A stretch of DNA of 64,000 bases. It comes from Tropicimonas sp. IMCC34011. GTDB lineage: Bacteria > Pseudomonadota > Alphaproteobacteria > Rhodobacterales > Rhodobacteraceae. The stretch is from assembly GCF_003390865.1 (NCBI RefSeq), contig NZ_QMEJ01000003.1, positions 248,001 to 312,000 on the forward strand. The letters are read 5' to 3'. Positions 44,876-54,517 of the stretch are shown in pieces (positions within the stretch are counted from its first letter, which is position 1; the number at the start of each line of letters is the position of its first letter). The position numbers and the translations under genes are program-made. The notes under the pieces are model-generated. The model was not told the DNA's origin and made no database searches. It saw only the letters and a list, made by a program, of their open reading frames with translations.

Positions 44876-45836
44876 CGGTCCAGTCATCGTCACCGGCGCC
44901 ACCGGCTTCCTCGGCGGCGCCGTCCTGCGGCGTCTCGCGGTGGACGGCATCCGGGCGGTGGGTATCGGTCGGGACCGGGGGCGGCTGGGTGGCCTGGCCT
45001 CGGAGGGCTTCGAGGTCCGCACCGCCGACCTGACCCGGCCGGAGGAGGTGCGTACGGCCCTTTCGGGAGGAGCTCGCGCCCTGGTCCACTGCGCCGCGCT
45101 CTCCGCTCCCTTCGGCCCCCGCGCCGCCTTCGAGCGCGCGAATGTCGTGGCGACCCGAAACGTGCTCGCCGCCGCGCGGGAGGCCGGCACGCGACGGGTC
45201 GTCCATATCTCCACCCCCAGCGTCGCCTTCCGGATGGCCGACCAGATCGGCCTCCGGGAGGACGCGCCGTTGCCGCGAGCCATCAATCACTACGCCGCCA
45301 CCAAGGCCGTGGCCGAGCGTCTCGTTCTCGAAAGCCCGGACCTTGGTCCGGTCATCCTGCGGCCACGCGGGATCTACGGGGCGGGGGACACGGCGCTCCT
45401 TCCCCGCCTTCTCCGTGCCGCTGCAACCGGGCCGCTGCCCGAGTTGCGAGACGGTGCCGCACGGATCGACCTGACCCACGTGGAGGATGTCGTGTCCGCC
45501 GTGCTCGCGGCGCTCCGGGCCGGGCCGGCGGCGGAGGGGAAGGTGGTCAACGTCTCGGGCGGCGAGGTGCTGCCGGTGCGGACGATCGTGGAGGCAGCCG
45601 CGGGACACGCCGGCATCGGCGTTCGCTGGCGGAAGATGCCGCTCGGGCCGGTCCTCGCAGCGGCGCGCCTCTCCGAGGCGGCGGCGCGGATCACCCGGCG
45701 GGAGCCCCGCGTCACCCGCTATTCCGCCGGGCTCTTCGCCTATGCCCAATCGCTCGATCTCAGCCGCGCTGCCACTCTCCTGGGCTGGCGTCCGGGCATC
45801 CCCTTCGCCGAGGGGCTGGAGCGGACATTCCGATGA
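44865..45836 (+). CDS. NAD(P)-dependent SDR, 3beta-hydroxysteroid-dehydrogenase/epimerase-like
   Basis: 323 residues. Extended SDR: nucleotide motif TGATGFLGG (10-18), catalytic Tyr143 and Lys147 (NHYAATKAVAE), Ser in HISTPSV. The family includes OleD, which reduces the beta-keto acid made by an OleA-type KAS III; that would suit its upstream neighbour. Start: TTG 44865 inside the KAS III end (11-bp overlap); no ATG or GTG would retain the Rossmann motif. It overlaps the next gene by 4 bp. Confidence 0.85.
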   Translation: MPFDGPVIVTGATGFLGGAVLRRLAVDGIRAVGIGRDRGRLGGLASEGFEVRTADLTRPEEVRTALSGGARALVHCAALSAPFGPRAAFERANVVATRNVLAAAREAGTRRVVHISTPSVAFRMADQIGLREDAPLPRAINHYAATKAVAERLVLESPDLGPVILRPRGIYGAGDTALLPRLLRAAATGPLPELRDGAARIDLTHVEDVVSAVLAALRAGPAAEGKVVNVSGGEVLPVRTIVEAAAGHAGIGVRWRKMPLGPVLAAARLSEAAARITRREPRVTRYSAGLFAYAQSLDLSRAATLLGWRPGIPFAEGLERTFR

Positions 45837-46603
45837 TCCCGGTCTTCCACACCTCCGCCACCGTCAGCGCGCCTGAGCGGCTCGTACTCCGAGGCGGGCG
45901 CTTGACGCGGGTCCCCTTGCGTGTGCGGTGGGGGCTTGCCGAGCATCCGGAGGCGGGGCTCGGCCTGATCGATCTTGGCTACGGACCGGCTCTCTTCGGG
46001 CAACGGGGCGCGCTCGGGATCTATGCCAAGCTGCTGAGGCCCCGTCTCCTCCGCGGAGGAACCTGGCAGGAGGTGCTGGCGGAGAAGGGGGCGCAGCCCG
46101 GGGACGTCTCTTGGGTCCTTCTCACTCATCTGCACGCCGATCACGTCTGCGGCCTGCCGGACCTCGCACATGCCCGCATCTTCGCTCCCGGCGTCACGCC
46201 GGGCCTGCGCCACGGTGTGTTTCCGGCGCTTCTGCCGCGGGACTGGCCCGCCTGCCGGACTGCGTACGAAACCTTGCCGCACCGTCCCGCCCCGCACGGC
46301 CTGCCGGAGGGCGCGGATGTCTTCGGGGACGGCTCCTGCCTCGCAGTTCCACTGCCCGGCCATGCCGCGGGGCAACGGGGGCTGGTCTTCACGCGGTGCG
46401 ATCCCCCGCTTCTCTATGCGGCAGACGTGCAATGGTGCGTCGCCGGTCTCGCGCCGGGCCGGGCGCCCGGTGCGCCAGCGATGTGGGTCGCTGATGACAG
46501 GCACGCGGCAAGGGAGAGCACGCAGGCCGTCCGCCGGTTCGCCGATGGGGGCGGGGATGTCGTGCTCTGTCATGAGCCCGGCAAAGGGAGGCACGACGCA
46601 TGA
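45833..46603 (+). CDS. Metallo-beta-lactamase-fold hydrolase
   Basis: 256 residues. The metal site HxHxDH is His99, His101, Asp103 and His104 (LLTHLHADHVCGLPDL); the third histidine is in PLPGHAAGQRG, the bridging Asp in YAADVQWC and the last His in VLCHEPG. No signal peptide. Closest-looking relatives are lactonase- or thioesterase-like MBL proteins. In this operon it could release or open a lipid intermediate such as a thioester or lactone; the substrate is inference. 4-bp overlaps on both sides. Confidence 0.86.
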   Translation: MIPVFHTSATVSAPERLVLRGGRLTRVPLRVRWGLAEHPEAGLGLIDLGYGPALFGQRGALGIYAKLLRPRLLRGGTWQEVLAEKGAQPGDVSWVLLTHLHADHVCGLPDLAHARIFAPGVTPGLRHGVFPALLPRDWPACRTAYETLPHRPAPHGLPEGADVFGDGSCLAVPLPGHAAGQRGLVFTRCDPPLLYAADVQWCVAGLAPGRAPGAPAMWVADDRHAARESTQAVRRFADGGGDVVLCHEPGKGRHDA

Positions 46604-47829
46604 TCCTCCGGGCTGCCGCCTCCTACGCCCTGACCGCCAGGGTCACGCGCCCCGGCCTCTCCCGCGCGCGCTTCGAGGCGTGGCAGGCGCGGCGGCTCGC
46701 CCGCTGGCTCACTCGCGATCTGCCCCGCGCGCCGTTCTACGCAAAAGCCCCCGACCGTCTCACCGACCTGCCCGTCACCGACAAGGCGATCCTCATGGCC
46801 GATTTCGTGGCCTTCAACTCCCGCGGCGTGACGGCAGAGGCGGCATGGGACGCCATCGAGGACGACAGCCGGATCGGAGACCTCACCGTCGGCGCGAGCA
46901 CGGGCACCAGCGGCAACAAGGGCCTCTACGTCATCGACGAGGCGGAGCGGGCGGACTGGCTCGGCGCGATCCTCGCAAAGGCTCTGCCGGACATCTGGCG
47001 GCGGGCGGAGCGGGTGGCGATCCTCCTGCCGACCCATACTCGCCTCTACGACGCGGCCAACGGCGCCGGGCGCACCCGCCTTCGGTTCTTCGATCTGAAG
47101 GCGGGTCCGGGCGCCTGGGAGAACGACCTCGTCCGGTTCGCGCCGACCACGCTGGTCGCGCCGCCCTCCGTCCTCATGCATCTTGCCGGGCGGATGGCGC
47201 CGCCCCGCCGCTGCTTTTCGGCCGGCGAGGTGCTGGATCCCGCCGATCGCCCGGCCATCGAAGACTGGCTCGGCGGGACGCTGGGGCAGATCTACATGGC
47301 GACGGAGGGGCTGCTCGGCGTCACCTGCCCGCATGGCACGCTGCACCTTGCCGAAGACGCGACGCTGTTCGAATTGGAACCGGCGGGAGAGGGCCTCGTT
47401 TCCCCGCTCGTGACTGGCTTCCGGCGACACGTGCAGATCATGGCGCGGTATCGGATGAACGATCTTCTGCGCCTGTCCGAGGCTCCGTGTCCCTGCGGCT
47501 CCCCGCTTCTGGCGGTGGAGGAGGTGGTGGGCCGGATGGACGATGCGCTCCGGATCGGAGGCGTGCTTCTGACGCCGGATATCCTGAGGAACGCCGTCAT
47601 CGGGGCGGACCGGCGGATTTCGGATTTCAGGCTGGAGCAGACAGGGCCCGAGACGTTGCGGTTGTCGCTGGAGGCGCACGCGCCAGAGGACGCCAAGCGC
47701 GAGGCGGCTGGTGCTCTGGAGGGGCTGCTGGCCGGGCGCGGGATCTCGGCCTCGGTCGAAGTGCGAGAGGGGTGGCCCGCGGAGGCGCCCGGAGAGAAGC
47801 GCCGCCGCGTGCGTCGCGCACTGCCGTGA
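46600..47829 (+). CDS. Adenylate-forming enzyme, PaaK/F390-synthetase-like (TIGR02304-like)
   Basis: 409 residues, shorter than most AMP-forming ligases. The phosphate-binding motif is STGTSGNKG (100-108). YMATEG gives the A5 motif, YRMNDLLRL resembles the A7 region, and ECPCGSPLLAVE-like CPCGSP sits before VVGRMDD. The C-terminal lysine is in PGEKRRRVRR. It should activate a carboxylate with ATP to an acyl adenylate, then pass it to CoA or another acceptor. Relatives were first annotated after coenzyme F390 synthetase, but F390 is not expected here. Overlaps neighbours by 4 bp. Confidence 0.85.
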   Translation: MILRAAASYALTARVTRPGLSRARFEAWQARRLARWLTRDLPRAPFYAKAPDRLTDLPVTDKAILMADFVAFNSRGVTAEAAWDAIEDDSRIGDLTVGASTGTSGNKGLYVIDEAERADWLGAILAKALPDIWRRAERVAILLPTHTRLYDAANGAGRTRLRFFDLKAGPGAWENDLVRFAPTTLVAPPSVLMHLAGRMAPPRRCFSAGEVLDPADRPAIEDWLGGTLGQIYMATEGLLGVTCPHGTLHLAEDATLFELEPAGEGLVSPLVTGFRRHVQIMARYRMNDLLRLSEAPCPCGSPLLAVEEVVGRMDDALRIGGVLLTPDILRNAVIGADRRISDFRLEQTGPETLRLSLEAHAPEDAKREAAGALEGLLAGRGISASVEVREGWPAEAPGEKRRRVRRALP

Positions 47830-48908
47830 GCTTCTTCGACGCCCTCAACTTCACCTCCTCGAATGAGGATGGCGCGACCGAGGTCGAGGCCCTCACGCAG
47901 GACGGCCCGCCCGCGCGCGTCCTGTGCCTGACCGGCAGCGGGGGGCGGCCGCTCGACATGCTGATGGCGGATCCCGGCGAGGTCGTCGCGCTCGATCTGA
48001 ACCCGGCGCAGAACGCGCTCCTTCGGTTGAAGATCGCGGCATTCCGGGCATTGGACGATTCGGAGATCCCGGCCTATCTCGGGATCGCTCCGGCTGAGAC
48101 CCGCGCCGCGCTCCATGCCCGCGTCCTGCAGGCGATGGAGAGCGAGGGGCGCGCCTTCTGGGAGCCGCGCGAACGACTGGCTTTGGGCGGTGTCTGGTAT
48201 GCCGGGCGGTGGGAGAAGGTCCTGCGAATCGGCGCGCGGCTGAACGGGCTGTACCGGGGCCGGGCGATCGCGCGCCTCTTCGCGGCGGGTGGCGTAGAGG
48301 AGCAGGCGGCGATCTGGGAGCGCGACTTCGACGATCGGCTCTGGCGCGGGGCGATCCGCCTTCTGGCGCGGCGCTGGGTCTGGACGCGGATCGTCGGAGA
48401 GCCGGGAGGCGCCTTTCTGCCCTCACCGGCCCTGGTGGAGCAGCGACTGGCCGGCGCCTTCCGTCGCGCCTCGGCCCGGTTCCTGTTTCGCGACAGCGAC
48501 TTCGCCTCCCTGATCCTGAGGGGGCGGCACGACGCTGCCGCGCTGCCGCTGCATCTGCGCCCCGAGGCCATCGCCCTCACCCGCCAAAGGCTGGACCGGA
48601 TCCGCATCGTCACCGGCGGGATCGGGGATCTGGGGCAGGGGGCGCTCTCCGGGTTCGACGCCTTCTCCCTCTCCGATTTCGGCTCGTATACCGATGCCGC
48701 CACGCATGCCGCGCTCTGGGAGAGGATCGCTGCGGCCGCCACGCCGGGCGCGCGCTACGCGGAGCGGACGTTCCTGAACGAACTGCCGCGGCCCGCACAC
48801 GCGGAGGAAGATCCGGCCCTCTCCGCGCACCTCTCCGAATGCGACCGGGCCATCGTCTACCGGATCCACGCGGGGCGGATCCCTGGCGGCCGGGGTTTCA
48901 CCGGCTGA
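47826..48908 (+). CDS. DUF3419 / BtaA-like SAM-dependent 3-amino-3-carboxypropyl transferase family protein
   Basis: 360 residues. A SAM-binding Rossmann motif is visible: VLCLTGSGGRPLDML (32-46) and VVALDLNPAQNAL with Asp57. A large helical middle and GFDAFSLSDFGSYTD follow, as in DUF3419 proteins. The family includes BtaA, which moves the aminocarboxypropyl group of SAM to diacylglycerol in betaine-lipid synthesis. No BtaB methyltransferase is nearby. Starts at GTG overlapping the ligase stop (GTGA). It may put a homoserine-type head group on the lipid made by the upstream enzymes. Confidence 0.82.
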   Translation: MSFFDALNFTSSNEDGATEVEALTQDGPPARVLCLTGSGGRPLDMLMADPGEVVALDLNPAQNALLRLKIAAFRALDDSEIPAYLGIAPAETRAALHARVLQAMESEGRAFWEPRERLALGGVWYAGRWEKVLRIGARLNGLYRGRAIARLFAAGGVEEQAAIWERDFDDRLWRGAIRLLARRWVWTRIVGEPGGAFLPSPALVEQRLAGAFRRASARFLFRDSDFASLILRGRHDAAALPLHLRPEAIALTRQRLDRIRIVTGGIGDLGQGALSGFDAFSLSDFGSYTDAATHAALWERIAAAATPGARYAERTFLNELPRPAHAEEDPALSAHLSECDRAIVYRIHAGRIPGGRGFTG

Positions 48909-48957
48909 CGCAGGGGACTACAGATGGCCGCAACGCTCACTTGATGGAGGCCACGAC

Positions 48958-50343
48958 ATGACGACCCGGTCGAACTCGCTGGCGCAGGCGGATCTCGCCA
49001 CCGCGCTTCACCCCTACACCGATGCGCGCGCCCACGAGCAGCGCGGTCCGCTCATCATCGAGCGGGGCGAGGGGGTGCGCGTCTTCGACAGCGAGGGACG
49101 CGACTACATCGAGGCGATGTCCGGCCTGTGGTCCGTGGCACTTGGCTTCTCCGAGGAGCGCCTGGTGAAGGCCGCGACGGCGCAGATGGAGAAGCTGCCC
49201 TATTACCACTCCTTCACCCACAAGGCGCACGAGCCCTCGATCCGGCTCGGCGAGAAGCTCGTTGAGATGGCGCCCGAGGGGCTGACCCGCGTTTTCTTCA
49301 CCAATTCGGGCTCCGAGGCGAACGACACCGTCATCAAGATGGTCTGGTTCATGAACAACGCCCTCGGCCGGCCGAAGAAGAAGAAGTTCCTGGCGCGGAC
49401 GAAGGGGTATCACGGCATCACCATCGCCTCGGGCAGCCTCACCGGCCTGCCGAACAATCACCGCGATTTCGACCTGCCGGCCATCCCGGTCGTGCACCTG
49501 ACCTGTCCGCACCATTACCGCTTCGGCCATGAGGGCGAGAGCGAGCAGGACTTCGCGAAGCGCCTGATCGCGGAGGCGGAGGAGACGATCCTGCGCGAGG
49601 ATCCGGACACCATCGCCGCCTTCATCGGCGAGCCCCTGATGGGCGCCGGCGGCGTCATGCCCCCGCCCGAGGGCTACTGGGACGGCATCGCCGCCCTGTG
49701 CAAGAAGTACGACATCCTGCTCGTCGCCGACGAGGTCATCAACGGCTTCGGCCGCCTCGGAACGACGTTCGGCTGCCAGAAGTACGGCTTCACGCCGGAC
49801 ATCCTCGTCACCAGCAAGCAGCTCACCTCCTCCTATCTGCCGCTCGCGGCGATCCTGTTCTCGGAGAAGGTCTACGACGCCATCGCCGACAACACCCACA
49901 CCATCGGCACCTTCGGCCACGGCTACACCGCCACCGGCCACCCGGTCGCCACGGCGGTGGGGCTGGAGAACCTCGCGATCATCGAGGAGCGGGATCTGGT
50001 CGGCAACGCGGCCCGGATGGGCGAGCGCCTGCAGGAGGGCCTCGCGATCCTGAAGGATCATCCGCTCGTCGGCGAAGTGCGCGGCGCGGGCCTCATCGCG
50101 GGGGTCGAGCTGGTGGCGGACAAGGCGAAGAAGACCCCGTTCGATCCCATCGGCAAGGTCGGCACACGCGCCTTCGAGATCGGCCACGAGGAAGGGCTCA
50201 TCATCCGCAATGCCGGCGACACGCTCGCCCTCTGCCCGCCGCTCATCGTGACCGAGGAGGACGTGGACGCGATCCTCGCGCGTCTCACCCGCGTCATCGA
50301 CCGGACATGGGAGTGGGTGCAGGCCGAGGGCCTGAAGGGCTGA
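48958..50343 (+). CDS. Class III (omega) aminotransferase, pyruvate-dependent amine/beta-amino acid type
   Basis: 461-residue PLP enzyme. The pattern is that of omega-amino acid:pyruvate and amine transaminases: GLWSVALGFSEERLV near residue 56, FFTNSGSEANDTVIK (phosphate cup), TKGYHGITIASGSLTG, LVADEVINGFGRLG (Asp to pyridine N), and TSKQLTSSYLPLAA with the Schiff-base lysine. Substrates of relatives include putrescine, beta-alanine and aromatic amines; this cannot be resolved here. Separated from the DUF3419 gene by 49 bp with its own ribosome site; followed by a hairpin. Confidence 0.92.
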   Translation: MTTRSNSLAQADLATALHPYTDARAHEQRGPLIIERGEGVRVFDSEGRDYIEAMSGLWSVALGFSEERLVKAATAQMEKLPYYHSFTHKAHEPSIRLGEKLVEMAPEGLTRVFFTNSGSEANDTVIKMVWFMNNALGRPKKKKFLARTKGYHGITIASGSLTGLPNNHRDFDLPAIPVVHLTCPHHYRFGHEGESEQDFAKRLIAEAEETILREDPDTIAAFIGEPLMGAGGVMPPPEGYWDGIAALCKKYDILLVADEVINGFGRLGTTFGCQKYGFTPDILVTSKQLTSSYLPLAAILFSEKVYDAIADNTHTIGTFGHGYTATGHPVATAVGLENLAIIEERDLVGNAARMGERLQEGLAILKDHPLVGEVRGAGLIAGVELVADKAKKTPFDPIGKVGTRAFEIGHEEGLIIRNAGDTLALCPPLIVTEEDVDAILARLTRVIDRTWEWVQAEGLKG

Positions 50344-50348
50344 ACCCA

Positions 50349-50391
50349 CGAAGGGCCGGAGCGGGGACAGACCCCTCGCCCCGGCCCTTCG
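50349..50391 (+). terminator. Hairpin terminator candidate after the aminotransferase
   Basis: An 11-bp perfect stem, CGAAGGGCCGG with CCGGCCCTTCG, begins 6 bp after the stop; the loop can pair further (GCGGGG/CCCCTCGC region). No T tract follows, so termination may be partial or Rho-assisted. Confidence 0.6.
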
Positions 50392-50416
50392 CGACGCAAT
50401 CTCCAAAGGAGCGCCC

Positions 50417-51475
50417 ATGCGTAACCTGATCAAATGGGCGCTCATCCTCGGAACGCTCGGCCTCGCGGCCGTATCTTTCGTCGCGCTCATCGAAACCAAC
50501 CGCTGGTGGATCCGGATGACGGATTTCCCGCGGCTGCAATATGCCATCGGGCTTCTTGTCCTGCTGGTTCTCATCGGCATGGCCCGCACCGTTCCCGTCC
50601 GGGTGCGCGCGACGCTCGCGGCCGCAGCGCTTGCGGCTCTGGCCTACAACGCGGTGAAGATCGGTCCCTATTTCCTCGGCACGCGCGGGGAGCTGGCTTC
50701 CTGCGAGCCGGACCGCCAGATCTCGGTCATGGTCGCGAACGTGCAATTGCGGAACCGCGATGCGGGCGGTCTTCTTAGCCTCGTCCGGGACCGTTCGCCC
50801 GATCTTCTGCTCGCCCTCGAAACCAACGAGTGGTGGGACGAGGAGCTGTCCGCACTGAGCGAAGAGATGCCCCATACGGTCTCGGAGATCACCGGGAGCT
50901 ATTTCGGGATGCACCTGTTCTCCCGGCTGCCGCTGTCCCGAACGGAGACCATCTACCCCGTGGAGCAGGACGCCCCCGCCATCCTCGCGACGGTCACGCT
51001 TCCTTCAGAGGACACCGTGCGCTTCATCGGGCTGCATCCCCGGCCGCCGCATCCGGGGCAATCCTCGACCGGGCGGGACGCCGAGCTCATGTGGGCCGCG
51101 CTTCGGGCGCGGGAGGCGGGGCCGGGTGTGATCCTTGCCGGGGACATGAACGCGACGCCCTGGGAGCGGACGGTGGAGCGGACCCAGCGGATCGGCGCGC
51201 TGATCGACCCTCGGGACGATTCGGGATTCCTTCCGACCTACGATGCGAAATCCTGGTGGATGTCATGGCCGCTCGATCAGGTCCTGCACGGAAGCGGCCT
51301 GTCCGTCATGGAGATGGAGGTCCTCCCCGGTTTCGGTTCGGACCACTACCCCGTCGAGGTCACGCTCTGTCATCGCCCGTCCGGGCGGGAGGCGCCCGAG
51401 CTGCGGCCGGACGACATGTCCGAAGCGCGCACCACGCTGGACGCCGCGCTTGAAGGCCCGGCCGAGGCGCATTGA
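50417..51475 (+). CDS. Membrane-anchored endonuclease/exonuclease/phosphatase (EEP) domain protein
   Basis: 352 residues. Three membrane helices occupy about residues 5-25, 40-58 and 63-82. The EEP fold follows, starting ISVMVANVQLRNRDAGGLL, with ALETNEWW (metal Glu), FIGLHPRPPHPG, LAGDMNATPWERTV (catalytic Asp/Asn) and GSDHYPVEVTL (last His). The catalytic domain should face the periplasm, which suggests action on phosphodiester lipids or nucleic acid outside the cytoplasm. The C-terminal 40 residues are a polar tail. Convergent with the LpxQ-like gene across a terminator. Confidence 0.88.
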   Translation: MRNLIKWALILGTLGLAAVSFVALIETNRWWIRMTDFPRLQYAIGLLVLLVLIGMARTVPVRVRATLAAAALAALAYNAVKIGPYFLGTRGELASCEPDRQISVMVANVQLRNRDAGGLLSLVRDRSPDLLLALETNEWWDEELSALSEEMPHTVSEITGSYFGMHLFSRLPLSRTETIYPVEQDAPAILATVTLPSEDTVRFIGLHPRPPHPGQSSTGRDAELMWAALRAREAGPGVILAGDMNATPWERTVERTQRIGALIDPRDDSGFLPTYDAKSWWMSWPLDQVLHGSGLSVMEMEVLPGFGSDHYPVEVTLCHRPSGREAPELRPDDMSEARTTLDAALEGPAEAH

Positions 51476-51504
51476 CGCGCTCCTCCAGGCCGCCCCCGCG
51501 AAAC

Positions 51505-51543
51505 AAAAAGCGCCGGGCCCGCCTCGACGGGTCCGGCGCTTTC
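51505..51543. terminator. Bidirectional Rho-independent terminator
   Basis: AAAGCGCCGGGCCCG (51507-51521) pairs with CGGGTCCGGCGCTTT (51528-51542) around a 6-base loop, with A residues on the left and T residues on the right. It lies between two convergent genes and can end both messages. Confidence 0.85.
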
Positions 51544-51595
51544 ATGCTGTCCCGTCGTCCGGCAGGTGCCCGAGAGGACGTGCCGGGGCGCGCCT

Positions 51596-52258
51596 TCAGA
51601 AGCTGTAGCTCAGACCGATGTTGAGCGCGTTCGTCACGATGTCCGTCTTCAGCTCGCCGCCATTGTCGAGATCGGCGGTGTTGGAGGAGTAGGTCACCTT
51701 GTACTCCCCGAAGACCGACCAGGACTCGGCAAGCGCGTAGGACGCGCCGGCCATCAGCGCGACGGCGGGACCGGTCACCTGGTACTCGAAGGTGTCGGAG
51801 CCGTTGCGCTCGACCTCGACATGAGGAACCGAGAGGCCGGCGCCCGCCCCGACATAGGGCGTGATGGCACCGGAGGCGAACTGGCCCGGCCAGCGATAGA
51901 AGACGTTGGCCGTCAGGAAGTTGATGCCGTCCGTCATCTCGAGCTGGTCGAAGCCTTCATCCTCGAGCGTGTCGTCGGAAGCGTAGACCTTGGAGTGGTC
52001 GAGCTCGATGCCGAAGCCGAGATTCGCCGAACGCCACCACGTCGCGCGGATGCCGTAATGCGGCGGCGCCTCGCCCGAACGGCCTTCCCAGTCCGCGAGG
52101 AAGTTGAAGTCCTCGGTGCCGTCATCGCCCTCGACGCGGCTGTGAGGGGCGTCCTGGATGCCGCCGTAGAAGCTGAGCTCGATCTCGGCGGCGGCAGGCA
52201 GGACGGTGAGGCCCGTGACAAGGACAGCAGCCGAGGCGGCGATGGAGAGATTGCGCAT
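51596..52258 (-). CDS. Outer-membrane beta-barrel protein, lipid A oxidase (LpxQ)-like
   Basis: 220 residues. Signal peptide 1-24 (ending [10 protein letters not shown]). Alternating amphipathic strands end with a C-terminal Phe (NIGLSYSF), the barrel assembly signal. [34 protein letters not shown] and [18 protein letters not shown] resemble, from memory, the Rhizobium LpxQ that oxidises the proximal glucosamine of lipid A to aminogluconate. If not an LpxQ, it is still a small outer-membrane barrel. Divergent from petA. Confidence 0.8.
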   Translation of the reverse strand: MRNLSIAASAAVLVTGLTVLPAAAEIELSFYGGIQDAPHSRVEGDDGTEDFNFLADWEGRSGEAPPHYGIRATWWRSANLGFGIELDHSKVYASDDTLEDEGFDQLEMTDGINFLTANVFYRWPGQFASGAITPYVGAGAGLSVPHVEVERNGSDTFEYQVTGPAVALMAGASYALAESWSVFGEYKVTYSSNTADLDNGGELKTDIVTNALNIGLSYSF

Positions 52259-52540
52259 GTGTCATGTCCTGTTGGGAAGAAGCTGACATTTCCACTGCGA
52301 TTAGCACAAGGCGGCGGCGTTGTAAGGGCGCAACTGAACGGGGGTGACGCGAGAGGTTGCGACCCTTTGGCGCCGCCACAATCGCAATTGGCGACTGGAC
52401 GGAGGCGCCCCGTCGGCATAAACCCGCCCCGACCCGCCCGTGGAGTGTTTCCCCGGAGCGATGACGGATGGGCCCTCTCAGGGGCCATTGAGACGAAGAG
52501 GCCCCAACGGGCGGGGCCAGCCAAGGAGAGGAGCTTTTCC

Positions 52541-53122
52541 TTGTCCCACGCCGACGATTCGCACACCGCCACTCGACGGGATTTCCTGTATTACGCAACT
52601 GCGGGCGCAGGGACGGTCGCCGTTGGTGCGGCCGTCTGGCCGCTCGTGAACCAGATGAACCCCTCTGCAGACGTTCAGGCCCTGAGTTCGATCCGGGTCG
52701 ACGTCTCCTCCGTGGAGCCGGGCACCCAGCTGACGGTCCAGTACCTCGGCAAACCGGTGTTCATCCGGCGCCGCACCGAGGAGGAGATCGAGGCCGCGCG
52801 CGCCGTCGATCTGTCCGACCTGCAGGACCCGGTGGCCCGCAACGCCAATATCGACGTGGCCGCCCCGGCGACCGATCCCAACCGCGCCCTGCCGCCTCCG
52901 GGCGACGAGGGCAGCGAGGAATGGCTCGTGATGATGGGTGTCTGCACCCATCTCGGCTGCGTCCCGCTCGGTGACGGTGCCGGCGATTTCGGTGGATGGT
53001 TCTGCCCGTGCCACGGCTCGCACTACGACACCGCCGGCCGTATCCGCCGCGGTCCCGCACCCGAGAACCTTCCGATCCCGGTCGCCGGGTTCGACGGCGA
53101 AACAACAATCGTTCTGGGCTGA
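52541..53122 (+). CDS. petA: Ubiquinol-cytochrome c reductase Rieske iron-sulfur subunit
   Basis: 193 residues. A twin-arginine-type N-terminus ([20 protein letters not shown]) serves as signal anchor. The 2Fe-2S ligands are in [10 protein letters not shown] and [10 protein letters not shown]. It carries electrons from ubiquinol to cytochrome c1. Start is TTG 52541 with a strong AGGAGAGGAG ribosome site 8 bp upstream; no ATG would keep the Tat motif. First gene of petABC, 13 bp before petB. Confidence 0.96.
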   Translation: MSHADDSHTATRRDFLYYATAGAGTVAVGAAVWPLVNQMNPSADVQALSSIRVDVSSVEPGTQLTVQYLGKPVFIRRRTEEEIEAARAVDLSDLQDPVARNANIDVAAPATDPNRALPPPGDEGSEEWLVMMGVCTHLGCVPLGDGAGDFGGWFCPCHGSHYDTAGRIRRGPAPENLPIPVAGFDGETTIVLG

Positions 53123-53135
53123 GGGGGGAGACGCC

Positions 53136-54497
53136 ATGTCAGGTATTCCGCACGACCATTACGAGCCCAGGACCCGGGGCGAGCGCTGGCTGAACGGCCG
53201 CCTCCCGGTGATCGGTCTGCTCTACGACACACTCATGATCCCCACCCCACGCAACCTGAACTGGATGTGGATCTGGGGCATCATTCTCGTCTTCTGCCTC
53301 GCGCTGCAGATCGTCACCGGCATCGTGCTGGTGATGCACTACACGCCGCATGTCGACATGGCCTTCGCCTCCGTCGAGCACATCATGCGCAACGTGAACG
53401 GCGGCTTCATGCTGCGGTACATGCATGCCAACGGCGCGTCCCTGTTCTTCATCGCGGTCTATGCCCACATCTTCCGCGGCCTCTACTACGGCTCCTACAA
53501 GGCGCCGCGTGAGGTCACGTGGATCATCGGCATGCTCATCTATCTTCTGATGATGGGCACGGCGTTCATGGGCTACGTCCTGCCCTGGGGCCAGATGTCC
53601 TTCTGGGGCGCCACCGTGATCACCGGCCTGTTCGGCGCGATCCCCTTCATCGGCGAGAGCATCCAGACGTGGCTCCTCGGCGGACCCGCCGTCGACAACG
53701 CCACGCTGAACCGCTTCTTCAGCCTTCACTACCTGATGCCGTTCCTCATCGCCGGTCTCGTGATCGTCCATATCTGGGCGTTCCACTCCACCGGCAACAA
53801 CAACCCCACCGGGGTCGAGGTGCGGCGCACGTCCAAGGAGGAGGCCGAGAAGGACACGCTCCCGTTCTGGCCCTACTTCGTGCTCAAGGACCTGTTCGCC
53901 CTAGCCGTGATCCTGGTGATCTTCTTCGCCGTGGTCGGCTTCATGCCGAACTACCTCGGACACCCCGACAACTACATCGAGGCGAACGCCCTCTCGACGC
54001 CGTCGCACATCGTGCCCGAATGGTACTTCCTGCCGTTCTACGCGATCCTGCGGGCCTTTACCGGCGACGTGTGGATCGTCATCGCGGCGAACTGGATCAC
54101 CTTCGGCCTCGTTGATGCGAAGTTCTTCGGCGTGCTCGCCATGTTCGGCGCGATCGCGGTCATGGCCCTGGCGCCGTGGCTCGACACCTCCTCTGTGCGC
54201 TCCGGACGCTATCGTCCGATGTTCAAGTGGTGGTTCGCAGGCCTCGTCGTCGACTTCTTCGTCCTGATGTGGTGCGGCGCCATGCCGGCCGAGGAGCCCT
54301 ACGCCTCGATCTCGCTCGTCGCGTCGGCCTACTGGTTCGGTTACTTCCTCGTGGTCCTGCCGCTGCTCGGCGTCTTCGAGAAGCCGCTGCGCCAGCCCGC
54401 CACCATCGAGGACGACTTCGCCGCTCACTATCCCGGCGAAACCCACGAGAGCTCCACGAGCGGGCTCGTGCCCGGCGCGAAGAGCCCGGCGGAATGA
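53136..54497 (+). CDS. petB: Cytochrome b of the bc1 complex
   Basis: 453 residues, eight membrane helices. Haem ligands lie in the helix carrying [15 protein letters not shown] and in [20 protein letters not shown]; the quinol-site PEWY motif is [15 protein letters not shown]. It is the full-length mitochondrial/proteobacterial type, not split into b6 and subunit IV. GGGGGGAG ribosome site before ATG 53136. Overlaps the upstream-most possible petC start by 4 bp. Confidence 0.97.
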   Translation: MSGIPHDHYEPRTRGERWLNGRLPVIGLLYDTLMIPTPRNLNWMWIWGIILVFCLALQIVTGIVLVMHYTPHVDMAFASVEHIMRNVNGGFMLRYMHANGASLFFIAVYAHIFRGLYYGSYKAPREVTWIIGMLIYLLMMGTAFMGYVLPWGQMSFWGATVITGLFGAIPFIGESIQTWLLGGPAVDNATLNRFFSLHYLMPFLIAGLVIVHIWAFHSTGNNNPTGVEVRRTSKEEAEKDTLPFWPYFVLKDLFALAVILVIFFAVVGFMPNYLGHPDNYIEANALSTPSHIVPEWYFLPFYAILRAFTGDVWIVIAANWITFGLVDAKFFGVLAMFGAIAVMALAPWLDTSSVRSGRYRPMFKWWFAGLVVDFFVLMWCGAMPAEEPYASISLVASAYWFGYFLVVLPLLGVFEKPLRQPATIEDDFAAHYPGETHESSTSGLVPGAKSPAE

Positions 54498-54517
54498 TCG
54501 GAAAGGACGATTTCGCG

